Source: Desulforegulaceae bacterium (GTDB lineage: Bacteria; Desulfobacterota; Desulfobacteria; Desulfobacterales; JACKCP01). Taken from it: DNA of 58,834 bases. Shown here in pieces: positions 33,917 through 43,423 of this stretch (positions are counted from its first letter, which is position 1; each line of letters starts with the position of its first letter). Under the pieces are notes generated by a model that saw only the letters and a list, made by a program, of their open reading frames with translations, had not been told where the DNA came from and made no database searches. Made by a program: the position numbers and the translations under genes. The DNA is taken from contig JAVETN010000014.1 in assembly GCA_034006035.1 (NCBI GenBank), positions 1-58,834 of the forward strand, given 5' to 3'.

Positions 33917-35617
33917 ATGTCCAAAAAGATAGTTATTGTAGGAGCAGTTGCTCTGGGACCAAAAGTAGCCTGCAGGGTGAAAAGAACCGATCCAACTGCA
34001 GAGGTTATACTAATTGACAGGGAAAAATACATTTCTTACGGAGGATGCGGAATTCCATATTATGTATCAGGAGATGTAAGTGATTCTTCTGATCTTATGA
34101 AAACAAGCTTTCATATGGTAAGGGATGATTACTTTTTTACAAATTGTAAAGATGTCAAGGTAATGACAGGAACAGAAGTTGTTGAAATTGACAGAAAAAG
34201 TAAAAAAGTAAAAATTGTATCAAAAGGAAAAGAAGACTGGCTTGATTATGATAAGCTTGTTCTTGGAACAGGTTGCCGGGTAAGAGATATTGGAATTAAA
34301 GGCCTTGATCTTAAAAATGTCTATGGAGTGGGAAAACTTCAGGACGCCATTGATATAAAATCAGCCATCACAGCTGGTGAAGTTTCAAAAGCAGTTGTTG
34401 TGGGAGCAGGTTTTATAGGTCTTGAAATGGCAGAAGCTCTTGCTGATATGTGGGGAATTGAAACAAGCGTGATTGAAATTGCCGACCAGGTCATGCCCGG
34501 GTTTGTGGGAAAAGAAATGGCAAAGATTGCCATGACTGAAATGGAAGAAAATGAAGTAAAGTTTTATCTTGGTGAAAAAGTTACAGCCCTTGAAGGTGAT
34601 GGAAGTGTAAAAAAAGTTGTTACAGATAAAAGAGAGATTGAAACAGATCTTGTGATAATGGCTCCTGGAGTTGTTCCAAACTCTGAACTTGCCAAAAAAG
34701 CAGGTCTTGCAACAGGCCCTTTTGATGCAATTTTGGTAAATGACAGGCTTGAAACTTCAGATCCTGATATTTATTCAGGGGGTGATTGTGTTGCAATTAA
34801 AAATCTTGTTTCAGGTCAATGGGGATATTTCCCTCTGGGTTCAATGGCAAACAGGCAGGGAAGAGTTATAGGTTCAAATATAACAGGCTCAAACAGCCAA
34901 TTTAAGGGCGGGGTTGGAAGTTTTGTTGTAAAAATTTTTGACGGCTGTCTTTGCGGTGCTGGCCTTAATCTTGACAACGCCTTAAAAGCAGGATTTGACG
35001 CAGTAAGTGTTCAGATCTGCCAGCTTGACAGAGCTCATTTTTATCCAGAAAAAGATCTTATCTATCTTGAACTTGTGGTTGAAAGAGGTACAAGAAGAGT
35101 TCTTGGTATTCAGGGTTATGGAGCCAATGGTGATGCCACTGTTGGAAGGATCAATGCTGTTGCAGTAATCCTTGATAAGGGTGCCACCATAGATGATGTA
35201 AGTAATCTTGAAATAGCCTATTCTCCGCCTTTTGCTTCTGCCATGGACATTATCAACGCCCTTGGAAACGTGGCAGACAATCTTTTAAATGAGCAGTTCA
35301 GGCCCATAGGAAGTAAAGAGTTTGAAAAATATTGGGAAAAAATCAAATCAGGTGAAGTTGCCTTGATTGACTGTCGTGCAGAAAAAGATGCAAGACCCTA
35401 TGTTGAAAAATATCCGGCTTTCTGGAAAAGCATTCCCCAGGATGAATTGAAAAAAAGAATAGAAGAAGTGCCCAAAGATAAAGAAATTGTTCTTGTATGT
35501 AATACAGGGGTAAGATCTTATGAAGCCCAGATTAATTTAAATGAGCTTGGTTATGAGAAAAATGTAAGTGTTCAGGGCGGAGTTGCTTTTCTTAAGAAAT
35601 ACGGATTTGATTTGTAA
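33917..35617 (+). CDS. CoA-disulfide reductase-like FAD enzyme fused to rhodanese, 566 aa
   Basis: The N-terminal pyridine nucleotide-disulfide oxidoreductase part has IVIVGAVALGPKVACRV (FAD site) and SYGGCGIPYYVSG with the single redox Cys near residue 43, as in CoADR and NADH oxidase-like enzymes. The NAD site AVVVGAGFIGLEMAEAL lies near 156. A C-terminal rhodanese domain (about 465-566) carries the active loop CNTGVRS. Related fusions reduce CoA-disulfide, CoA-persulfide or polysulfide with NAD(P)H, which would suit a sulfur-metabolising anaerobe. The first glycine motif reads GAVALG rather than GxGxxG. GGAGGG precedes the ATG. Confidence 0.9.
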   Translation: MSKKIVIVGAVALGPKVACRVKRTDPTAEVILIDREKYISYGGCGIPYYVSGDVSDSSDLMKTSFHMVRDDYFFTNCKDVKVMTGTEVVEIDRKSKKVKIVSKGKEDWLDYDKLVLGTGCRVRDIGIKGLDLKNVYGVGKLQDAIDIKSAITAGEVSKAVVVGAGFIGLEMAEALADMWGIETSVIEIADQVMPGFVGKEMAKIAMTEMEENEVKFYLGEKVTALEGDGSVKKVVTDKREIETDLVIMAPGVVPNSELAKKAGLATGPFDAILVNDRLETSDPDIYSGGDCVAIKNLVSGQWGYFPLGSMANRQGRVIGSNITGSNSQFKGGVGSFVVKIFDGCLCGAGLNLDNALKAGFDAVSVQICQLDRAHFYPEKDLIYLELVVERGTRRVLGIQGYGANGDATVGRINAVAVILDKGATIDDVSNLEIAYSPPFASAMDIINALGNVADNLLNEQFRPIGSKEFEKYWEKIKSGEVALIDCRAEKDARPYVEKYPAFWKSIPQDELKKRIEEVPKDKEIVLVCNTGVRSYEAQINLNELGYEKNVSVQGGVAFLKKYGFDL

Positions 35618-35625
35618 TTTTATCA

Positions 35626-35646
35626 GGGGGTAAGTTTTTTACCCCC
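35626..35646. terminator. Bidirectional terminator overlapping the PilZ gene end
   Basis: GGGGGTAA / TTACCCCC with a 5-base loop lies 8 bases after the CoADR stop. The right arm covers the last codons and stop of the convergent PilZ gene. Confidence 0.75.
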
Positions 35647-35971
35647 ATTCATCATTTTGGGCTGCTGCCTCAATTTTTTCCACCAGGGATTCAATTTTTG
35701 AAATCAAATCAATATCTTTTTTATGAAATCTTACGGCAATTCCCTGGGAAGTGTTTCTTATAACTATTCCTGAAATTGTTAGCTGATTTTGAGAGGGGAA
35801 GGGAAGGGTAAGGCTTATTTCATTTCCAACCGGTACAGAATTGTCTGTTTTTATGAAAACTCCGCTTGGGTTTATATCAACAATATACTCCCTGTAAATC
35901 CTATTTCTATCAATATAATCAATGGGGATAAAATAGGGTTTTCTTGGATAAGATCTTTTTTCTTCTGCCAT
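35639..35971 (-). CDS. PilZ domain protein, 110 aa
   Basis: PilZ domains bind cyclic di-GMP. The protein opens with EKRSYPRKPYFIPIDYI, where RxxxR-like arginines precede the first strand. It then has VDINPSGVFIKTDNSVPVGNEISLTLPF, which fits the D/NxSxxG second motif. It is a single PilZ domain without partners, so it probably works by binding another protein. It lies alone on the minus strand and is convergent with the CoADR gene. The diguanylate cyclase at 52540-53373 shows that the organism makes the ligand. Confidence 0.85.
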   Translation of the reverse strand: MAEEKRSYPRKPYFIPIDYIDRNRIYREYIVDINPSGVFIKTDNSVPVGNEISLTLPFPSQNQLTISGIVIRNTSQGIAVRFHKKDIDLISKIESLVEKIEAAAQNDEWG

Positions 35972-36345
35972 TTTTCCACCTGACTGGTTTTTAAATTAAA
36001 TAATTTTTTTATTTTAATCTCTCCTTTAAATAAAATCCATAGGATTATCAGTCTATTTAATCGGGATAAAGCCTTGGATTTATCGGATAAAAACTTAGAA
36101 GGCTAAATTGAGAATCTTTTATTCTATAAAAGTTTATTTTCTAAGACCGATTGTTTTTTATTCAATTTACCCAAAGATTTAATTTTGGAGTTTAATTTAG
36201 ATCTTGAATAGGAATATTTATTGGTTTATAACGGCTGTTAATTAATGATTGGACTAGATTAGTTGGATATTTGATTCTTTTTTAATTTTTTGCAAAGACG
36301 TGAAATCTTTGATTCAAGCAGATAAATTTCAGGAGTACAATTAAG
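35972..36345. other. 374-bp intergenic region
   Basis: This is AT-rich sequence between the divergent PilZ and DjlA-like genes. No ORF, RNA family or strong repeat is recognised. Promoters for both genes must lie here but none is clear enough to name. Confidence 0.5.
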
Positions 36346-37116
36346 ATGGGTTGGATTGGAAAGCTTATTGGGGGAACAATAGGTCTTGGTTTGGGCGGTC
36401 CTTTGGGAGCTATTTTAGGTGCTGCCCTGGGTCATAAATTCGACAAATCTGAACAAAGATATCTGGAAGGCGGAAGCCAAACACAAGGTTTTTACCAGTC
36501 AGGCGGCCGTCAACAAAAGGAAATGACCTTTTTTGTTGCTGCTTTTTCAATGCTTGCAAAAATTGCCAGGGCAGATGGTCAAATAACAGAAAATGAAATT
36601 CAAGCTGTTAAAGATTTTATGGTAAAGGATTTAAGGTTAGATCCTGTAAGCCAGCAGGCAGCAATCAATATATTTAGAGCAGCACGCAATTCCCAGGAAT
36701 CTTTTGAGTCTTTTGCAAAACAATTTTATCAATCCTTTAAAGATCAAGAGCAAATCCTTGAACTTATGATTGATGTTCTTTTCAGGGTTGCCTCAAGTGA
36801 TGGATCTGTGGTTTCTGAAGAGGAAAGACTTATAGAAACTACCTCAAAAATGTTTGGTTTTTCAGATTCCAAGTTCAGTTCTATAAGATCAAGATATACA
36901 ACAACTGCTTCAACTCATTATTATTCGGTTTTAAACTCTTCATCTTCAGACGACAATTCACAAATTAAAAAACAATATAGAAAACTTGTAAGTGAGTATC
37001 ATCCTGATAAAATAATAGCCAAAGGTCTTCCCGATGAGTTTGTTGAGCTGGCCCATGAAAAATTTCGAGAAATTCAAGAGGCTTATGAGGCGATCTCAAA
37101 AGAAAGAAATTTTTGA
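36346..37116 (+). CDS. DjlA-like co-chaperone with TerB and J domains, 256 aa
   Basis: The N-terminal 30 residues form a Gly-rich hydrophobic segment (LIGGTIGLGLGGPLGAILGAALG), a probable membrane anchor. A TerB-like helical domain (about residues 58-165) contains FSMLAKIARADGQITENEIQAV and VASSDGSVVSEEERLI. The C-terminal J domain (about 188-250) has YHPDK with the HPD tripeptide that stimulates DnaK. The order membrane-TerB-J is that of DjlA. AGGAG precedes the ATG. The polysaccharide gene begins 65 bases downstream, but a functional link is not evident. Confidence 0.88.
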   Translation: MGWIGKLIGGTIGLGLGGPLGAILGAALGHKFDKSEQRYLEGGSQTQGFYQSGGRQQKEMTFFVAAFSMLAKIARADGQITENEIQAVKDFMVKDLRLDPVSQQAAINIFRAARNSQESFESFAKQFYQSFKDQEQILELMIDVLFRVASSDGSVVSEEERLIETTSKMFGFSDSKFSSIRSRYTTTASTHYYSVLNSSSSDDNSQIKKQYRKLVSEYHPDKIIAKGLPDEFVELAHEKFREIQEAYEAISKERNF

Positions 37117-37181
37117 TTTAGATTTTTCTTGAGTTTGAATAGCTAGATATCAGGTCGGATTGCTAAACTAGGAATTTTAAA

Positions 37182-39080
37182 ATGTTAAAGTCTTATCGAA
37201 ATTATTTAATAGTTTTATTTACAGATTTAATCCTTTTTGGCCTGTCTCTTTATTCAGCTTTTAAAATTCGCTATGATTACGGACTTAGTGAAAATGTGGT
37301 TGAATCCTTTTTATGGATGCTTCCTGTTTCGATTTTAATAAAGGCTGTTGTTTTTTATTTTTTTGATCTTTACAAAGGAATGTGGAGATACACAAGCACA
37401 AGAGATCTTATAAATATTTTAAAAGCCTCAACTGTTTCATCCCTTGTTTTTATTGCTCTTGTTTTATTTAAAACAAAGTTTGAAGGGATTTCAAGGTCTG
37501 TTTTTTTCATAGACTGGTGTCTTACTATTATTTTAATTTCTGGTTCAAGGGCTTCAGTCAGGTTTTTCTTGGGTTATCTTGGTGAATACAAAACCGGCAC
37601 TGGATTTTTAAAGCAGTTTTTCGAGTTAAAAAATCAAAGAAAAAAATTTAAAAATACAATTATAATAGGTGCAGGTGATTGTGGAGAGAAAATATATAGA
37701 GAAATAAGAGATAACACCAGCCTTGATTACAAGGTTATAGGTTTTCTTGACGACAGTCCTAAAAAGAAAGGTAAAAAAATCCACGGGCTTCCAGTTCTTG
37801 GAGCCAGTGATAAAATAAAAAAATATGTTGATACTGCAGGAGTTGAAGAAATAATAATCACCATTCCCACTGCTACAGCCGCCCAGATTAGAAGAATAGT
37901 AGATCTTTGCAAAAAAACAACTGCCCGGTATAAAATAGTTCCAGGTCTTGGAGAGCTTATAACAGGCAATGTTTCCTTAAAATCCATAAGAGATGTTGAA
38001 TATCGAGACCTTCTTGGACGAAAACCTGTAAAGCTGGATAATGAAAGTATTGGAGATTATCTAGGCGGTAAAATCATCCTTGTTACAGGAGCTGGAGGGT
38101 CAATAGGAAGCGGGTTGTGTGCTCAGATTTTAAAGTATAAACCAAAAGAACTTATTTTGTTTGAAAGAGCTGAAAGCCCTTTATATGAAATTGATCTTGA
38201 ACTTAAAAATTTGTTTCCAGGTATAAAAATTATTCCTTTTCTTGGAGATATCCAGGAAAAAGACGATTTGTACAAAGTTTTTTCACTTAGAAAACCAGAA
38301 ATAGTTTTTCATGCCGCAGCCTATAAACATGTTCCCATGCTTGAAAGTTATCCATGGAAAGCAGTTAGTAATAATATTTCTGGTACAATGAAGCTGGTGG
38401 ACATGGCAAGTGAATTTAATTGTGAAAAATTTGTTTTTGTTTCAACAGACAAGGCAGTGAATCCAGCCAATGTAATGGGTGCTTCCAAAAGAATCTGCGA
38501 AATTATTGTTCAAAATAAAAATAGAAATTCAAATTCAACCACCAGTTTTATCACTGTAAGATTTGGAAATGTAATCGGTAGTGTGGGCAGTGTGATTCCC
38601 CTTTTTAAAAAGCAGATAGGTTATGGAGGACCTGTTACCATAACTCATCCTGATATAATTAGATATTTCATGCTTATTCCAGAAGCTTGCCAGCTTATTC
38701 TTCAGGCAGGAGCCATGGGTTCAGGTGGAGAAATTTTTGTTCTTGATATGGGAGAACCTGTTAAAATTGATGAAATGGCAAGAGACCTTATCCGCTTTTC
38801 TGGATTTGAACCTGATGTAGATATAAAAATTGAGTATGTTGGTCTAAGGCCCGGTGAAAAACTTTATGAAGAGCTTTTAACTGAAGGCGAAAATGTAATG
38901 CCCACTGACCATGGAGAAATTATGGTATTAAAAAGCCGTGAATGTGAGTTTTCGGATATAAAAATAAAAATTGATGAGTTAAAGCAATTTGCCCATGCCC
39001 AAAAAAGCGAAGAAATTAGAAGGGTTCTTAAAAACATAGTGCCTGAGTATTTGCCGGCTTGTTTTGAGCATAAAAATTAA
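37182..39080 (+). CDS. Membrane-bound nucleotide-sugar 4,6-dehydratase, CapD/WbpM/PglF-like
   Basis: Four N-terminal membrane helices (about residues 8-125) precede a first Rossmann-like domain (NTIIIGAGDCGEKIYREI). A second NAD-binding SDR domain follows (IILVTGAGGSIGSGLCAQIL near 295). The catalytic region reads VSTDKAVNPANVMGASKRICE, with Met in place of the SDR Tyr, as in the WbpM/PglF/FlaA1 branch. AAAYKHVPMLE is also typical. The probable reaction is UDP-GlcNAc to the UDP-4-keto-6-deoxy sugar for polysaccharide or glycan synthesis. The 632 residues match full-length members. It is the first gene of the export cluster and lies 36 bases from the SLBB gene. Confidence 0.93.
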   Translation: MLKSYRNYLIVLFTDLILFGLSLYSAFKIRYDYGLSENVVESFLWMLPVSILIKAVVFYFFDLYKGMWRYTSTRDLINILKASTVSSLVFIALVLFKTKFEGISRSVFFIDWCLTIILISGSRASVRFFLGYLGEYKTGTGFLKQFFELKNQRKKFKNTIIIGAGDCGEKIYREIRDNTSLDYKVIGFLDDSPKKKGKKIHGLPVLGASDKIKKYVDTAGVEEIIITIPTATAAQIRRIVDLCKKTTARYKIVPGLGELITGNVSLKSIRDVEYRDLLGRKPVKLDNESIGDYLGGKIILVTGAGGSIGSGLCAQILKYKPKELILFERAESPLYEIDLELKNLFPGIKIIPFLGDIQEKDDLYKVFSLRKPEIVFHAAAYKHVPMLESYPWKAVSNNISGTMKLVDMASEFNCEKFVFVSTDKAVNPANVMGASKRICEIIVQNKNRNSNSTTSFITVRFGNVIGSVGSVIPLFKKQIGYGGPVTITHPDIIRYFMLIPEACQLILQAGAMGSGGEIFVLDMGEPVKIDEMARDLIRFSGFEPDVDIKIEYVGLRPGEKLYEELLTEGENVMPTDHGEIMVLKSRECEFSDIKIKIDELKQFAHAQKSEEIRRVLKNIVPEYLPACFEHKN

Positions 39081-39116
39081 AAAAATTAGTTTTGTTATAA
39101 GAATTTGGAGAAGTTT

Positions 39117-42100
39117 ATGAAAAGGTTTTTAAAGAAATTTTTTGTATTTATGATTTTGCTTTGGCCTTCTTATTTGTATTCCGCAGAAATTACTCCGGAA
39201 CAGATTGACAAGTTCGAAAATTTAACTGAATTGGAGCAGGAATATCTTAAAAGCCAATATCAGGCTAAAAAATCTTCTGGCCAAACTCCAGATAGCTTTG
39301 TTGAGCACCAGAGTGTAAAACCAAGGGCTGTTGAAACAACAATGGGTAAACCCGGTTCTGTTTATAAAGATACAGATATCTGGCAGCCTGGGTGGCAAGG
39401 GGTTAATTTAAAAAAATACGGCTATGATATTTTTTCCGGAAGTCCAACTACTTTTGCACCTGTAACTGAAATACCTGTACCAAGAGAATATATAATCGGG
39501 CCCGGAGATCAGGTGATTATTCAGATTTATGGAGGAGATAATATAAGTTATTCTCTTTTTATAAACAGAGAAGGAGTTTTAAATCTTCCTAATTTCGGTC
39601 CTGTAGTGGCCTCTGGAATGAGTTTTGACGAATTTAAATCTTTTATTACAAATAAAATAAAAAAAGAATCTGTGGGCAGTGAAGTGAGTGTAACTTTGGG
39701 AAAACTTCGTTCCATGAGAATTTTTGTACTAGGGGAGGTATTTAAGTCAGGAAGTTATACTTTAAGCTCTCTTTCCACACTTACCAATGCACTTCTTGTT
39801 TCAGGCGGGGTAAAAGATATTGGTTCCCTAAGAAATATCAAGCTCAAAAGAAACGGGGAAATTATCCAGACTTTTGACCTTTACGATCTTCTTCTTAAAG
39901 GAGACACAAAAAAAGATACCCGTCTTTTACCCGGTGATACAATTTTTATACCTGTTGTAGGCAGCCAGGTAGGAGTCAGAGGAGGAGTTAAAAGACCTGG
40001 GATTTATGAGCTTAAAGATGAAACAACCCTTGGTGAAATCATCAATATGGCAGGTGGGTTATGGAGAGCTAATGATCTTGAACTTATAAAAGTTTATACA
40101 ACAGATTCAGAAAACAAAAGGGTTTGTAAGGTTGTAAAGCTTGATAATTCTAATTGGGGAAATACAAAAATAAAGAAAAATGATTATATTTATATCCCAT
40201 ATTTTCAAAAAGAAACTCAAAAAATAATTACTCTTTCAGGTAATGTGTTTGCAGAAGGCACTTATGAATTTAAAAAAGGAATGAATCTTAGAACAATTAT
40301 TCCAAATCATGAAAAAGTTAAAAGAAACACAGATCTTGAATATGGAATTATTTTAAGGGAAAAATCAAGATTTGAACAATTTGAGGTTATTTCCTTTTCT
40401 CCTGAAAAAATAATTAACAAAACCCAAAATGTTTATTTAAAACCCTTTGATAGAATTTATATTCTTCCCAAAGATAATTCAAGACTAACTTATACCAATG
40501 CCATAGTCAGGCTTTTGAAATCCAGAATTTCCGACAGTGATGGAGTTGTTCCTACTGCAGCCATTAAGGGCAATGTTTTTTATCCAGGTCAATACCCTCT
40601 TTCACAGGGCGATACTGTAAATGACTATATAGAAAAGGCCTGTGGTCTTAAACCGTTTACAGAATTTGATTATTATGTTGTTTCAAGAATAAATAAAGAT
40701 TCAGGCCAATTATTTGTTTTTAACAATAGTCTTGAAAAAGACAAAGATTTTCAACTTGAACCCGGGGACTCAATTTATATTTTTTCTACGCGGGTAAACA
40801 GAGCAAATTTTTTAAAGCCTGTTGTAGGTCAAATATTATACGGAATGGAAGGTGGCGAATTTGAAGTTCCTGAAATTTTAAAGGTTTCTGATGATTCAGA
40901 AGTTTCTGTTTCAGGAACCGAAGTTTTTGAGCAGCCTGAGCAGGCAGAAAAGAGACTATCCGAGTCTGCTCAGGAAAGCATAGTAGAAACACCGCCATCA
41001 GTTCCTGGTGAAACTGCAGCTGAAATTGCCTCAAGTCCTGGAACTTTTTTAGGTGAAGATTCTCTAGGAGAGATTGTAAGCGGTAAAGGCTTTGAAAATT
41101 CAGAGTTTCCCTTTGTTACTCAAATTTCAGGAAACATAGCATATCCTGGGATTTATCCCTTAGCTTCTGAAGATACTCTGGGAAAACTGGTAGCTTATTC
41201 AGGAGGGCTTAAAATAGCCACTGATTTTAAGTACATTGTTCTGGTAAGAACATATAAAGACAATGGGAAAATAGAAGTTTTTAAGCTTGATTTAAATAAT
41301 AATCTTAATTTTCCCATCAAACCCCTTGATGAGCTTTATGTGTTTTCAAAAAACACAAACAGGCCGGCAGTGTTAAGTCGTGTAGTGAGCAAGCTTAAAA
41401 GTCAGGCTGATAACGAAGAAGCTTCTAGTGTTGTAAATATTGGAGGGAAAGTAAGATTTCCAGGAGAATATCCTCTTACCTTAGGACTTACAATCAAAGA
41501 TTTAATTGAATTTGCAGGGGGATTTGTTGAAGGTTCCTATGAAAAATATTGTGAAATTTCAAGGTCAGTAATTGATGATTTTGAAGAGTTTCGTATAAAA
41601 AGGCATAAAATAAATTTATCTGCCAAAGGTCTTAATGGTGTAGATGCTTTTTATCTTCAGCCAAGGGATCGGATTTTTATTAAAACTGTTCCATATTGGC
41701 GTGAGATTCCTTCTGTTTTAATTACAGGAGAAGTAAAGTTTCCCGGAGTATATTTCATAGAAAAAGGCGACACTATTTCAACTCTTGTTGAAATTGCCGG
41801 AGGACTTACAAACGACGCTTTTATTGACGGTAGTGTCTATATGAGAGAAGAACTGAAACAATTGGAAAAGCAAAGGTATGATGCCTATGTAGATCAGCTT
41901 TCAGCCCAGCTCTCCAGCAAAAAGCTTCAGGGTGCAGCAGTAGAAACCAGTCAACAGGAAGACGCTGCTCTTTTATCTTTGATTCAGAGAATTAAAAACG
42001 CAACACCAAGCGGAAGACTTGTAATTGACCTTGGGTCTGTTCTTTCAAAAAAGCAAAATGATATAAGGCTTAAAGATAAAGATCATCTTCATATCCCAAT

Positions 42101-42449
42101 GTATAAAGATGAGGTTACAGTAATGGGAGAAGTGTATACTCCTGTTTCCCATCTTTATCAAAGCGGGATGAAAGTTTTTGATTTTATAGATTCTTCAGGA
42201 GGGGTTACAGCAAGTGCTTCTGTTAAAAGAATTTATACAATCAGGGCAAACGGAAGGGTTGTTCCTTATAAATCAGGAAGTAAAGGTCTTTTTTCTTCAA
42301 AAAACAAGGATATTTATCCTGGAGATACAATTGTGGTACCCTATGATGTTACAGCTATGAGCGGTCTTGTTTTCTGGGGAGAAGTCACAAAAATTCTTTA
42401 CAACCTGGCCACTACTACAGCTGCTCTTAAAACTGTTGGTGTATATTAA
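39117..42449 (+). CDS. Polysaccharide export protein with many SLBB repeats, 1110 aa
   Basis: A signal peptide (residues 1-23, FVFMILLWPSYLYSA) leads to a Poly_export domain (YIIGPGDQVIIQIYGGD near 130). At least eight SLBB-like units follow, with cores such as GEVFKSGSYTL, GGVKRPGIYEL, GNVFAEGTYEF, GNVFYPGQYPL, GNIAYPGIYPL, GGKVRFPGEYPL, GEVKFPGVYFI and GEVYTPVSHLY. An acidic Ser/Glu/Pro linker sits near residues 590-640. The C-terminal stretch SGLVFWGEVTKILYNLATTTAALK may be the outer-membrane helix. The ATG at 39117 has GGAG 7 bases upstream. Usual Wza proteins are about 380 residues, so this is nearly three times longer. It probably forms the periplasmic and outer-membrane export channel together with the Wzz-like protein. 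Confidence 0.92.
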   Translation: MKRFLKKFFVFMILLWPSYLYSAEITPEQIDKFENLTELEQEYLKSQYQAKKSSGQTPDSFVEHQSVKPRAVETTMGKPGSVYKDTDIWQPGWQGVNLKKYGYDIFSGSPTTFAPVTEIPVPREYIIGPGDQVIIQIYGGDNISYSLFINREGVLNLPNFGPVVASGMSFDEFKSFITNKIKKESVGSEVSVTLGKLRSMRIFVLGEVFKSGSYTLSSLSTLTNALLVSGGVKDIGSLRNIKLKRNGEIIQTFDLYDLLLKGDTKKDTRLLPGDTIFIPVVGSQVGVRGGVKRPGIYELKDETTLGEIINMAGGLWRANDLELIKVYTTDSENKRVCKVVKLDNSNWGNTKIKKNDYIYIPYFQKETQKIITLSGNVFAEGTYEFKKGMNLRTIIPNHEKVKRNTDLEYGIILREKSRFEQFEVISFSPEKIINKTQNVYLKPFDRIYILPKDNSRLTYTNAIVRLLKSRISDSDGVVPTAAIKGNVFYPGQYPLSQGDTVNDYIEKACGLKPFTEFDYYVVSRINKDSGQLFVFNNSLEKDKDFQLEPGDSIYIFSTRVNRANFLKPVVGQILYGMEGGEFEVPEILKVSDDSEVSVSGTEVFEQPEQAEKRLSESAQESIVETPPSVPGETAAEIASSPGTFLGEDSLGEIVSGKGFENSEFPFVTQISGNIAYPGIYPLASEDTLGKLVAYSGGLKIATDFKYIVLVRTYKDNGKIEVFKLDLNNNLNFPIKPLDELYVFSKNTNRPAVLSRVVSKLKSQADNEEASSVVNIGGKVRFPGEYPLTLGLTIKDLIEFAGGFVEGSYEKYCEISRSVIDDFEEFRIKRHKINLSAKGLNGVDAFYLQPRDRIFIKTVPYWREIPSVLITGEVKFPGVYFIEKGDTISTLVEIAGGLTNDAFIDGSVYMREELKQLEKQRYDAYVDQLSAQLSSKKLQGAAVETSQQEDAALLSLIQRIKNATPSGRLVIDLGSVLSKKQNDIRLKDKDHLHIPMYKDEVTVMGEVYTPVSHLYQSGMKVFDFIDSSGGVTASASVKRIYTIRANGRVVPYKSGSKGLFSSKNKDIYPGDTIVVPYDVTAMSGLVFWGEVTKILYNLATTTAALKTVGVY

Positions 42450-42474
42450 TAATATAAATTAGGTGTGAATTTAA

Positions 42475-43386
42475 ATGAATCAGACTGGCTTACCTGAAAT
42501 TTATGATAAAGAATATTGTGATGAAGATGAAATAGATATTCTTGAGCTGATTAAAATACTCTGGGATAAAAAATGGATAATCATTGCCTCGGGTTTAATC
42601 TTTTCTGCCATTGCCATAGGCTATGCTCTTCTTTCCGATAGATATTATCTTGCTGAAACAACTTTGATAGTAGGAGATGAGGGTGGCAATAAAGGTTCAA
42701 GCCTTGGAAGACTAGGAGGTTTTGCAGCCATAGCAGGAGTTGATTTGTCAGACAGCAACCCAGACAAGAATTATTATATTGCAGTTTTAAAATCTAGAAT
42801 TTTTCTTAAAGAATTTATTGAGGAAAATAAATTAATGTCGATTTTTTATCAAGATATCTGGGATGATGAAAAACAAACCTGGATTCTTAAAAAAGATGAA
42901 GATCCCCCCTCAATTTATAAAGCATGTAAGTTTTTCAATGAAAGTATAATGACTGTGTCTGAAAATAAAGACAATTCTTTAATTTCACTTAAAGTTTCCT
43001 GGAAGGATCCCGAACTTGCATCAATTTGGGCAAACCAATTGGTTTTATTTGTAAATAATTATATAAGAGAGAGGAAAATAAACGAATATGACACAAAAGT
43101 TAAATACCTTGAAAAACAAATAGAGCAAACAAGTGTTGTCAATATGCAGAAAATCTTTTATAAACTGATAGAACAGCAAATCCAGAATCAATCTATGGCC
43201 CAGGTAAAAAAAGACTTTGCTTTTCAAGTCGTAGACCCGGCTGTTACACCTGAATTACCCCATAAGCCAAATAGAAAGTTAATAGTTTTGCTTGGAGGTT
43301 TTTCAGGAGGTTTCTTTGGAATCTTTCTGGTATTTGCTTTAAATTTTGTATCACAAGCTAAAGAAAGGTTTAAGGAAGAGTCTTAA
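42475..43386 (+). CDS. Wzz/chain-length determinant family protein, 303 aa
   Basis: The N-terminal cytoplasmic part EDEIDILELIKILWDKKWIIIASGLIFSAIAIGYAL gives the first membrane helix (about residues 35-55). A periplasmic coiled region (about 60-255) includes YYIAVLKSRIFLKEFI. It is followed by DPAVTPELPHKPNRKLIVLLGGFSGGFFGIFLVFAL, a proline-rich motif and second helix. This is the co-polymerase (PCP) architecture without a C-terminal kinase domain. It regulates polymer length and contacts the exporter. It follows the SLBB gene by 25 bases and forms one operon with it. Confidence 0.92.
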   Translation: MNQTGLPEIYDKEYCDEDEIDILELIKILWDKKWIIIASGLIFSAIAIGYALLSDRYYLAETTLIVGDEGGNKGSSLGRLGGFAAIAGVDLSDSNPDKNYYIAVLKSRIFLKEFIEENKLMSIFYQDIWDDEKQTWILKKDEDPPSIYKACKFFNESIMTVSENKDNSLISLKVSWKDPELASIWANQLVLFVNNYIRERKINEYDTKVKYLEKQIEQTSVVNMQKIFYKLIEQQIQNQSMAQVKKDFAFQVVDPAVTPELPHKPNRKLIVLLGGFSGGFFGIFLVFALNFVSQAKERFKEES

Positions 43387-43423
43387 ACTGGTTTTATTTT
43401 AATAATACTTAAGGAGAAGTAAT

